Assembly: GCA_964489015.1 (NCBI GenBank)
Contig: CAZAXD010000023.1
Location: 1 to 31,271 of the forward strand
Direction: 5' to 3'
Source of the DNA: JAPYWM01 sp964489015
Lineage (GTDB): Bacteria > Bacteroidota > Bacteroidia > SpSt-205
DNA length: 31,271 nucleotides
The position numbers and the translations under genes are program-made. The notes beneath the pieces were generated by a model. The model did not search any database, had not been told where the DNA came from, and saw only the letters and a list, made by a program, of their open reading frames with translations. Below, one piece after another: positions 1 to 7,595 of this stretch (its first letter is position 1; every line of letters begins with the position of its first letter).

Positions 1-3000
1 CCTGGTTTGGTGTCCTCGGCGCCTTTTTACGAAGAGCTTTGGGTCGATGGTGGGGGGGTATGCGGCCCCTGGTGGTGCTCAGTCAATTGTCCCAATTATG
101 GCAATTATACGCCGGGTTTGGGGTGCGGCTGTTGTACCGGCACGACCACGGTCTTGCCAGGTCGTCCTATGAATATTCCTACGCTGACCTTTACGAATCC
201 CTCTGGTAACGCTATACGCACGTATAATGTGCGTTATCGGGCCCGGAATCACTGCGGCTTTCGGGATACGGTTATTCCTATTAGGGTACATCCCCCGGTG
301 GTGGCCCGCTTCACGGCTACGCCCACGGCGGTATGTATAGGGTCGTCTATTACTTTTCAAAACACCTCCTGGGGCGATAGCTTGACATTCATATGGGACA
401 TGGGTGATGGTTCGCCCTTTATTTACGATACGGCGATGGCGGCTGCCGTTCAAATGCCGAGGTCCCACACGTACACGTATGCCACTCCGGGGACTTATAC
501 CGTGACGCTATACGTACGGGGTTATTGTGGACGGGATACCCTGCAGCGGACGGTGACGGTCTATCCTTTCCCTACGGCCAGTTTTACGGTGGATGCTACG
601 GAGAAGTGTCAGGGGGTTGCAGTCTTCAATTTTACTAACACCAGTGAAGCGGGTGCCTCCTATAGCTGGAGCTTTCCAGGGGGGAGTCCTGCCTCGTCTA
701 CTGCATATAATCCGCCCCCCGTGACTTATACTACCCCAGGTCCAAAGACCGTGACGCTGACCGTGACAAAGAATGGCTGTACCTCTACCGTCACCCAGAC
801 CATTAATGTAAACCCACTGCCTACGATTAGCTTTTCTGTGTCACCTGCCTTGGGGTGTCCGCCTTTGAGTGTCAGTATTACCCAGACGAGCCCTAATTTA
901 CCTGGCTACCTCTACATCTGGGATTATGGCAATGGCTCAAGAGACACGAGTTACTCACCTACTTCCCCCGTTACTTACACCAATCCTAGTACCACATCGA
1001 GTCAGACTTATACCATCAAGCTTATTGTAGTCACTGATAAGGGGTGCCGAGACAGTGTTCAACGCACGGTGACTGTTCGCCCACGTGTGATAGCGGGCTT
1101 TACGGCGCCAGCCCTCGTCTGCGAGGGGGTGAATGTATCCTTCACCAATACTTCAAGTGGGGCTAGTACATATAGCTGGAACTTTGGAGATGGGAGTGGT
1201 ACGAGCACCGCTGCGAATCCGACTCATACCTATAATACCCCGGGCACTTATACTGTTACTCTGGTTGCGACTAATGCGGCCACTGGATGTAGAGATACTT
1301 TCCGTCAGGCTATTGATGTAAACGCCGTTCCGGCTCCCGCTTTTACAGTGACACCGAGTAGCGGATGCATACCCCTTGCGGTGTCGCTTACGCAGAGCAC
1401 GCCTTTTGACCCCTCTTATTTATATATCTGGGACTACGGCAATGGACAGCGCGATACGACTTACACGCCGGCTACGTCAACCTATGGTGTGGCGGGGACC
1501 TATACTATTACGCTGGAGGTCGTAACGCCGGCTGGGTGTAGGCGGACTTTGAATCAGTCTGTAACAGCTTCTCCTTTGCCGACAGCTAGCTTCACGGCGC
1601 TGCCCGCGGCGTGTGCCTTGGGCTCAGTAAGCTTTACCAACACCAGCACGGGCGCCACCAGTTATCATTGGGACTTTGGCGATGGCGTAGGTACGAGCAC
1701 CGCTGTGAATCCCTCCTATGCCTATGCGACCCCGGGCACTTACATGGTGACCCTTGTAGCGGCTTCCGGCGTGGGGTGTCGCGATACTTTTCGACGTAGC
1801 CTAAGCGTCTACCCCCGACCCTCTGCGGACTTTACGTACACGGTGGAGTGCGTAGGGGTAGCTACACAATTTACAGATCAATCTACAGGCGCTGTAAGCT
1901 GGCAGTGGAATTTTGGCGATGGAAGCCCCACCAGCACCCTTCAAAATCCGACCCATCTGTATACTGTGGCGGGTACTTACTCCGTGCGTTTGATTGTGAC
2001 CAATGCGGATGGTTGCCACGACACCATTGTGAAGAATGTGCCTGTAAATGCCCGGCCTTTCCCAGATTTTAGCTTTACTGCAGCTTGCTTGGGGCAAGCG
2101 ACCGCCTTTACTGATCTGACGCCGGGTACCCCCACCGGTTGGCAGTGGGACTTTGGGGATGGCAGTCCTGTTAGTACCCTTCAGAATCCTACCCACACGT
2201 ATGCCATGCCGGGGGCTTATAACGTCAAGCTCGTTGTTGCGGCGGGCACTGGCTGCGTAGATAGCATTACCAAAGTGGTGACAGTTTATCCCGTGCCGAC
2301 AGCCGGCTTTACGGCGATAAGTGGTTGTGCCGTGGACCAGCCTGTAAACTTCGTAAACACCTCGAGCGGAGCGTCTAGCTATCAATGGAACTTCGGTGAT
2401 GGCACCCCCCTCAGCACAGCTACTAACCCTACCCATATATATGCTGCAGGCGGTACTTATACTGTTCAGCTTATTGCTCAAAATGGAGCAGGCTGTCGCG
2501 ATACCTTCACGCAGGCCATTACGGTTTATCCCAAGCCCGCAATTGACTTTGTAGCGGATACGGTATGCTTGGGTGGTATTACTAGCCTGAATGCTACGTC
2601 AGACGTAGGAGGCACGACGTTTAGCTGGGATTTTGGGGATGGCAGTCCTGTCGCGAATGGTAGCACGACCTCTCATACTTATGCAACTGCCGGCTTATAT
2701 ACTGTCACACTCATCGGTGTTACGCCCCAAGGTTGCCGGGACACGGTGCAAAAGCAGGTCTGGGTAAAGCCCCTGCCGACGGCTAGCTTTGCAGCGACCA
2801 CGCCGTGCTTTGGGGAGGCTATGGTCTTTACCGACCAGTCTGCCGGCCCTATTGCCTGGCAGTGGGACTTTGGCGATGGGAATACCAGTACGGTTTCCAA
2901 TCCGGCTCATACGTATGCGGCTCCTGGCACTTACAATGTAACCTTGACTGTCACTAATAATGTAGGCTGTACGCATAGTATCACCCAAGCGGTGACGGTA

Positions 3001-4971
3001 CGGCCAAAGCCTACGGCAGACTTCATAGCGGATACAGCCTGCTGGACCTTTCCTACGAGCTTTACTGACCTATCCACGGGCGCTGTAGACTGGCTTTGGG
3101 ATTTTGGCGATAATACAGGCTCTACCCTGCAGAATCCTCAGCACCTTTATGCGAATCCCGGTACCTATACGGTTACTCTCATCGTGGTGAATGCGCAAGG
3201 CTGTGAGGATACTATCCAAAAGCTAGTCCTCGTACATCCGAGACCTCAAGCTGATTTTGATTACGATACGGCTTGTGCCTATCGGCCTACGGCTTTTACG
3301 GACATGACGGTGGGCGCTGCGACCTTCTGGTTGTGGGATTTTGGAGATGGTGGTACTTCCCTCCAGCAAAACCCTACTCATGTCTACACGCAGGGTGGTG
3401 TGTACCAAGTTACATTGATAGTGGGCAACGGCGTAGGCTGTTTGGATAGCATCACCAAGCAAGTAGCGGTCTATACGATGCCGGCGGTAGATTTTGTAGC
3501 AGATACGGTCTGCTTGGGACGTCCTACTAGCTTTACAAATCTTACGCGAGATTCGGTAGCGGTAAGTTATGTTTGGCTCTTTGGCGATGGGAATGCGTCT
3601 TTTTCCACGAATCCCACCTATATTTATCAAGCGAGTGGTGTTTATCAGGTGACGCTGCTTGCCACGAATGCCTTTGGCTGTGATACGTTTATCACTAAGC
3701 CGGTGGTAGTGTCTGCCGTTCCGCAGGCGGACTTTGTGGCAGATACTGCTTGTGCGGGGGGGCCGACGACCTTTACGGATGCCAGCAGCGGTGTCGTTAC
3801 CGCCTGGATCTGGAATTTTGGGGACGGTACGCGCGATACAGTATACGCGCCGACGGTCCAGCATACCTATCCAGGCCCTGGGACCTACGTCGTGACGATG
3901 ACGGCCCTGGTGGCTGGCTGTGCGGATGCCATTACCAAGGGAGTAGTCGTCGTGGACTCCATGCGTGCAGACTTTCTTTTATCCGATGCTGTTATCTGCC
4001 CAGGCGAAGCGATAACGGTCCTGGATGCCTCTACGGGCGGACCGCGCTGGTGGATTTGGGATATGGGCGATGGAACGACGTTTTCCACGCCGCAGGTGAC
4101 GGATCATGTTTATCCGGATTCTGGACTTTATACGATCCGTCTGGTTGTGGGGAATGGTTACTGCACCGACACCGCTTATCAGCAGCTTTATGTCATTGGT
4201 CAGCCCCAGGCGCTCTTTTCCGTTTCGGATGTATGCGTGGGGGTGCCTTTGACGCTGCAGAATGGGAGTTTCCCGAGCAGTCTGCCGGTCCAGTGGCTGT
4301 GGGACTTTGGGAACGGAGATACCAGTCACGCTATGCAGCCGGCCTATGCTTATGCGCAAGCAGGCACTTATACGATTACGCTCATCCTTCACAACGGCCG
4401 CTGCGGCGATACCTTGCGTCAAACGGTTCGCATCTGGCCCAGACCTAACGCAACGATCCTAGTGCGAGACTCGATTACCCGCGTCCTCAAGGAGACGTAT
4501 TTCGCGGATTTGACGCCGGGTGTCGTGGTCCAGCGCTACTGGTCTCTTGGGGATGGCTCTACTAGTCAAGCCGCGAGCTTTACCTATATGTATCGCGACA
4601 CAGGTACGTATGAGGTGCAGCTCGTCGTGATTGATGACAAGGGCTGTGTAGATACCGCTCGCCAGCAGGTCGTCGTCTTTGGCGAATTTACCATGTACGT
4701 GCCGACGGCATTTACTCCTAATGGCGATGGTGTAAATGATCTCTTTTATCCTGGTGGGGTTTACTTTGATGCGTATGACTTCTTATTCCAGATTTATGAT
4801 CGCTGGGGGCAGCTAATCTGGGAAACCCGTCAGGCTGGACAGGGGTGGGATGCTCGGGATCAGCGCTCCGGCCAGCTTGTGCCTGAGGATGCTTATGTCT
4901 TCCGAGTACGGGGTAAGGACTTCAAAGGCAAATACCATGAGTATGTGGGTACAGTTACCGTTCTCAAGTAA
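1..4971 (+). CDS. Giant PKD-repeat T9SS-secreted surface protein (5' partial)
   Basis: The reading frame is already open at base 1 and no start or signal peptide is visible, so this is the C-terminal part of a longer protein; 1,654 residues can be read from the TTG at base 7. After a Cys-rich stretch (about residues 15-95) come 18 PKD-type beta-sandwich repeats of about 81 residues (about 98-1560), most carrying a W-x-F-G-D-G core and a G-x-Y-x-V-x-L strand. The last ~95 residues start VPTAFTPNGDGVNDLF and continue with IYDRWGQLIWET and a terminal beta strand, the gliding-motility-type (CHU_C, type B) sorting domain recognised by T9SS. The protein is therefore probably exported and attached to or released from the cell surface. 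PKD arrays usually act as spacers or in adhesion and polymer binding; no catalytic domain is seen here. Family call is confident; ligand unknown. Confidence 0.93.
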   Translation, partial: PGLVSSAPFYEELWVDGGGVCGPWWCSVNCPNYGNYTPGLGCGCCTGTTTVLPGRPMNIPTLTFTNPSGNAIRTYNVRYRARNHCGFRDTVIPIRVHPPVVARFTATPTAVCIGSSITFQNTSWGDSLTFIWDMGDGSPFIYDTAMAAAVQMPRSHTYTYATPGTYTVTLYVRGYCGRDTLQRTVTVYPFPTASFTVDATEKCQGVAVFNFTNTSEAGASYSWSFPGGSPASSTAYNPPPVTYTTPGPKTVTLTVTKNGCTSTVTQTINVNPLPTISFSVSPALGCPPLSVSITQTSPNLPGYLYIWDYGNGSRDTSYSPTSPVTYTNPSTTSSQTYTIKLIVVTDKGCRDSVQRTVTVRPRVIAGFTAPALVCEGVNVSFTNTSSGASTYSWNFGDGSGTSTAANPTHTYNTPGTYTVTLVATNAATGCRDTFRQAIDVNAVPAPAFTVTPSSGCIPLAVSLTQSTPFDPSYLYIWDYGNGQRDTTYTPATSTYGVAGTYTITLEVVTPAGCRRTLNQSVTASPLPTASFTALPAACALGSVSFTNTSTGATSYHWDFGDGVGTSTAVNPSYAYATPGTYMVTLVAASGVGCRDTFRRSLSVYPRPSADFTYTVECVGVATQFTDQSTGAVSWQWNFGDGSPTSTLQNPTHLYTVAGTYSVRLIVTNADGCHDTIVKNVPVNARPFPDFSFTAACLGQATAFTDLTPGTPTGWQWDFGDGSPVSTLQNPTHTYAMPGAYNVKLVVAAGTGCVDSITKVVTVYPVPTAGFTAISGCAVDQPVNFVNTSSGASSYQWNFGDGTPLSTATNPTHIYAAGGTYTVQLIAQNGAGCRDTFTQAITVYPKPAIDFVADTVCLGGITSLNATSDVGGTTFSWDFGDGSPVANGSTTSHTYATAGLYTVTLIGVTPQGCRDTVQKQVWVKPLPTASFAATTPCFGEAMVFTDQSAGPIAWQWDFGDGNTSTVSNPAHTYAAPGTYNVTLTVTNNVGCTHSITQAVTVRPKPTADFIADTACWTFPTSFTDLSTGAVDWLWDFGDNTGSTLQNPQHLYANPGTYTVTLIVVNAQGCEDTIQKLVLVHPRPQADFDYDTACAYRPTAFTDMTVGAATFWLWDFGDGGTSLQQNPTHVYTQGGVYQVTLIVGNGVGCLDSITKQVAVYTMPAVDFVADTVCLGRPTSFTNLTRDSVAVSYVWLFGDGNASFSTNPTYIYQASGVYQVTLLATNAFGCDTFITKPVVVSAVPQADFVADTACAGGPTTFTDASSGVVTAWIWNFGDGTRDTVYAPTVQHTYPGPGTYVVTMTALVAGCADAITKGVVVVDSMRADFLLSDAVICPGEAITVLDASTGGPRWWIWDMGDGTTFSTPQVTDHVYPDSGLYTIRLVVGNGYCTDTAYQQLYVIGQPQALFSVSDVCVGVPLTLQNGSFPSSLPVQWLWDFGNGDTSHAMQPAYAYAQAGTYTITLILHNGRCGDTLRQTVRIWPRPNATILVRDSITRVLKETYFADLTPGVVVQRYWSLGDGSTSQAASFTYMYRDTGTYEVQLVVIDDKGCVDTARQQVVVFGEFTMYVPTAFTPNGDGVNDLFYPGGVYFDAYDFLFQIYDRWGQLIWETRQAGQGWDARDQRSGQLVPEDAYVFRVRGKDFKGKYHEYVGTVTVLK
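298..4686 (+). repeat. 18 tandem PKD-domain repeats, about 244 bp each
   Basis: Eighteen consecutive in-frame units can be delimited by the recurring start (P-x-A-x-F), the W-x-F-G-D-G core and the end (T-V-x-V-x-P). Units 2, 3, 5 and 17 have altered cores (FPGG, YGNG, YGNG, FGNG). The similarity is mainly at protein level; codons differ between units, so this is an old, diversified array and not a recent DNA expansion. Nearly every unit has one Cys near its start and one in a G-C-x-D motif near its end. Confidence 0.88.
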
Positions 4972-7336
4972 GTATTGGGCCGTCCTGACTGCCAGCCTAC
5001 TGGTGGGCATGGCTTGGGGCCAGTGCGGGACTTGCATCGGCTCTAACTGCCTCAGCTCTTCCCAGACGGGCGCTTGGACTAGCTGTAATACCTGGGCGAG
5101 CGGATTTTTCTGCGGCGTTTGGGCCTCTTTTCAGATGAATACCCGCTATCCTATCATTAGCTCGGGGCATACCGTCACTATCAGCGGCACCGTCCCAACC
5201 AACCTCCAAAGCTGTAGAAGCATCTACATCCGCTCCGGCGCTACGCTCGATATCCAAACCCCTTACACTGGTAATACTAGCGGTTCTTATGTCTTAGACA
5301 TCTGCGGTACCCTCAATATCAACCTCACCGGAATGGCAAACTTTGCAAATTTTGATCTGATTGTCCATAACGGCGGGGTCGTTAATGTCACAAGCGGCAC
5401 GTTGCGGGTATACCGCATTGTAGTAGAGAGTGGTGGTGTAATCAATCTCAACGGAGGTCGGCTCGAGCGGCAGTGTCTTTCTTCTACGACGCCGGGGCTA
5501 GAGATTCAAGCAGGGGGCACCCTCAATATCAATAGTACCTCGTCGCAGCTGAAAGTGCATAGCTGCTTAGGCACGGCCTACACCAAGCTCGATGGAACGA
5601 TCGACTGCAAGACTAACTGCACGAGCACCTCTTATGGAAACTTCCAGCTAGGCAAGGTCCTGGTCAGCAACAACACCTCCACGGGCTTGATTCGAACCCA
5701 GACGCCGTATGTGCCTTTGGCTGACCTTACTCGGGCGGCAGACAATAACTTTTGGGGCTGGAATAGTACATACGGGGGGACGGTTGAGTATTATGGCTCT
5801 TCATCGATTAGCCTCGCGCTCAGTTCACGGCATGAGTATTATACTCTCAAAGTCAATTGCCCTTCCCTTAGCCTGTATATGACGACAGACGTAGTCGGCG
5901 AACTGGATTTAGGAGGGGGTCGGCTTGTACTCAATGGTAAAACGCTACGGCTACGGGGTACCATCCGATATGGGACTGGGAGCGGACGTTACATCCAGGG
6001 TGATGCCGCTGCTCGGTTAGAGGTCGTAGGCAAGCTGGTAACGACGCTGCCTACGAGTGGGCTCAGCACCTATCTTATTAGCTCTCAGGGGATCAGTGGG
6101 ATTAGCTGTCGGAATATCCGTCTACGCTTTTCGGATGGGGCGCCGGTGGTGGGTAATCTTGGTACCCTTTGGCTTTATCGTGAGGATGCGGTGCTGCTTG
6201 AGACGCCTCTTGACATTCACAACCAACTCCAATTGGAGACGGGTATCCTGAATACCTCCTGGACTAATCTCCTTACCGTTCGGAATACTACGCCTAGTGC
6301 GGTCTCGCATCATACGACCGGCTGGTTTAGTGTGTATTACAGCTTTGTCTCGGGTCCCATGCGGCGATACATTGGTAGCAGTGGAGATTATGATTTTCCT
6401 GTGGGCTATCCCAACCTAACCAGTTATTATGTGGGGTGGGATCCGCTACAACCGCAGGCCCTTCATCGGCGGTTACAGTTACAGATACAAAGCCAAACGG
6501 GTCTTAGTTATATCGATGTCGATTTTGTACCGGGGGTTAGCAATCTCTGTAGTGGGCAACTCAGTGTGACCGAAGCGGATGGTACGCTGCATTTGCAACT
6601 GCATCCGGAGGGTTACTGGCGGGTCCGGCCCAATACCACCGGCTACACGGTCAGCTATGATGTCAAAGCATACACCTGGGGTTTTGTGGTGCCACCTTTG
6701 GCAGATGATCGATATGCGGTATTACGACGGGCGGAGGGGTCTACGAGCTGCTTAGACTGGACGCGGGCCAATGGTCTGTGGCCACCAGCCGGTACATTAG
6801 GTCGCGTGATCAAGGTAGATGGAGGTGGGCGTGATACGAGTTATGCGCATCGTTTGGGATGGGATAGCTTTTCGGAGTTTGCTATCGGAGTGACGGATCA
6901 GCCGCTGGCGCAGGTGGCTGGGCTCGTTCTGCAGATAAAGCAGGCCAAACGGAACGGTTTGCTTATCCAGGTAAGGGGGAGCCTGCCGGGCGAGCGCATC
7001 CAGCTGAAGGTGGCTGCCGGGGCTATCGAGGACTGGCACTGGGTAGCAGAGGATTTATTATGGGTAGCAGTGCATCAAGACGCCTGGGTCTATGTGGAGG
7101 GCCTACACGGTCGAAAGAGTCCTATTGTCCACATTACGCTGCCCTGGTGGGATATAGAAGCTAATCGCTTGTGGATAAATGCCCCTGGTACCATCGAGGG
7201 ATGGGGATTAGATGGTCGTTTGGTGGGTATTTGGCAGGGACCGGGCGTATGGGACCTGCCGCCCAGGCCGCTATACCTCCGGCCTACCCAGGGGACGAGC
7301 GCTAGTTCGAGCTACTTCTGGGGCGGGATGCCCTAA
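4937..7336 (+). CDS. Secreted beta-helix-like repeat protein
   Basis: The protein has 799 residues. The ATG at 4937 (or 4943) is chosen because it gives a classical signal peptide (basic N-region, hydrophobic core, cleavage near AWGQ|CGTC); the frame extends further upstream but only inside the previous gene. The CDS overlaps the end of the PKD gene by 35 nt, implying co-transcription and coupling; an AAAGG lies about 8 nt upstream. The mature part begins with a W-T-S-C-N-T-W and PIISSGHTVTI stretch typical of the first strands of secreted parallel beta-helix proteins, followed by many short G-G-x-L-x-I repeats (about 90-400). Residues about 470-560 resemble the SGP-(M/L)-RR...FPVG segment common in such Bacteroidota proteins. 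The tail (GLDGRLVGIW..., YLRPTQG) looks like a degenerate type A T9SS sorting domain, which is tentative. No enzymatic motif recognised. Confidence 0.82.
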   Translation: MSMWVQLPFSSKYWAVLTASLLVGMAWGQCGTCIGSNCLSSSQTGAWTSCNTWASGFFCGVWASFQMNTRYPIISSGHTVTISGTVPTNLQSCRSIYIRSGATLDIQTPYTGNTSGSYVLDICGTLNINLTGMANFANFDLIVHNGGVVNVTSGTLRVYRIVVESGGVINLNGGRLERQCLSSTTPGLEIQAGGTLNINSTSSQLKVHSCLGTAYTKLDGTIDCKTNCTSTSYGNFQLGKVLVSNNTSTGLIRTQTPYVPLADLTRAADNNFWGWNSTYGGTVEYYGSSSISLALSSRHEYYTLKVNCPSLSLYMTTDVVGELDLGGGRLVLNGKTLRLRGTIRYGTGSGRYIQGDAAARLEVVGKLVTTLPTSGLSTYLISSQGISGISCRNIRLRFSDGAPVVGNLGTLWLYREDAVLLETPLDIHNQLQLETGILNTSWTNLLTVRNTTPSAVSHHTTGWFSVYYSFVSGPMRRYIGSSGDYDFPVGYPNLTSYYVGWDPLQPQALHRRLQLQIQSQTGLSYIDVDFVPGVSNLCSGQLSVTEADGTLHLQLHPEGYWRVRPNTTGYTVSYDVKAYTWGFVVPPLADDRYAVLRRAEGSTSCLDWTRANGLWPPAGTLGRVIKVDGGGRDTSYAHRLGWDSFSEFAIGVTDQPLAQVAGLVLQIKQAKRNGLLIQVRGSLPGERIQLKVAAGAIEDWHWVAEDLLWVAVHQDAWVYVEGLHGRKSPIVHITLPWWDIEANRLWINAPGTIEGWGLDGRLVGIWQGPGVWDLPPRPLYLRPTQGTSASSSYFWGGMP

Positions 7337-7593
7337 GGGATGGGTTCTAAGAGCCGCAGGCGAAAGGTCTCTACGACCGGGTTGTGGAGTAGCTTCTGGG
7401 CACTAGCTTCCGCTAAGGCGAGGGCTTCGGCTGGAGTCGAGGCGCTAACGGTTATAATAAAGGCCTTTCCTACCCGAACGGCGTCTACCTGGGTAAATCC
7501 CAACCGATGTAAGGCTTCCTGGACCGCTTCACCTTGGGGGTCCAAGAGGTGAGGGTGGGGTATGGTGGTAATTTCGATGACAAAGTGATTCAT
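7333..7593 (-). CDS. purS: Phosphoribosylformylglycinamidine synthase subunit PurS
   Basis: This 86-residue protein matches PurS in length and in its hallmark segments: LDPQGEAVQEALHRLGF near the start, VRVGKAF in the middle and LLHNPVVETFRL near the end. PurS is the small scaffold that lets PurQ (glutaminase) and PurL (synthetase) form FGAM synthase, the fourth step of purine synthesis, in the cytosol. Its ATG lies 2 nt after the infB stop, so it is the last gene of the rimP-nusA-infB transcript and is probably translationally coupled. Its stop overlaps by 3 nt the stop of the convergent secreted-protein gene. No purL or purQ is in the window, which makes the location unusual. Confidence 0.9.
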   Translation of the reverse strand: MNHFVIEITTIPHPHLLDPQGEAVQEALHRLGFTQVDAVRVGKAFIITVSASTPAEALALAEASAQKLLHNPVVETFRLRLLEPIP

Positions 7594-7595
7594 GC

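Noticed and set aside
1801..2481. 226-codon open frame on the minus strand inside the PKD gene, with other antisense frames at 79-468, 3223-3864 and 3979-4422
   Set aside because: They lie opposite strong PKD coding sequence, give basic, low-complexity products with no recognisable domain, and follow from the regular codon pattern of the repeats.
3750..4448. 232-codon plus-strand frame in another register of the PKD gene
   Set aside because: The main frame carries intact PKD domains through this whole region; the alternative product has no domain.
298..4686. CRISPR-like or recent satellite repeat
   Set aside because: The periodicity is that of protein domains (about 244 bp), units differ at DNA level, and the whole array is one open frame.
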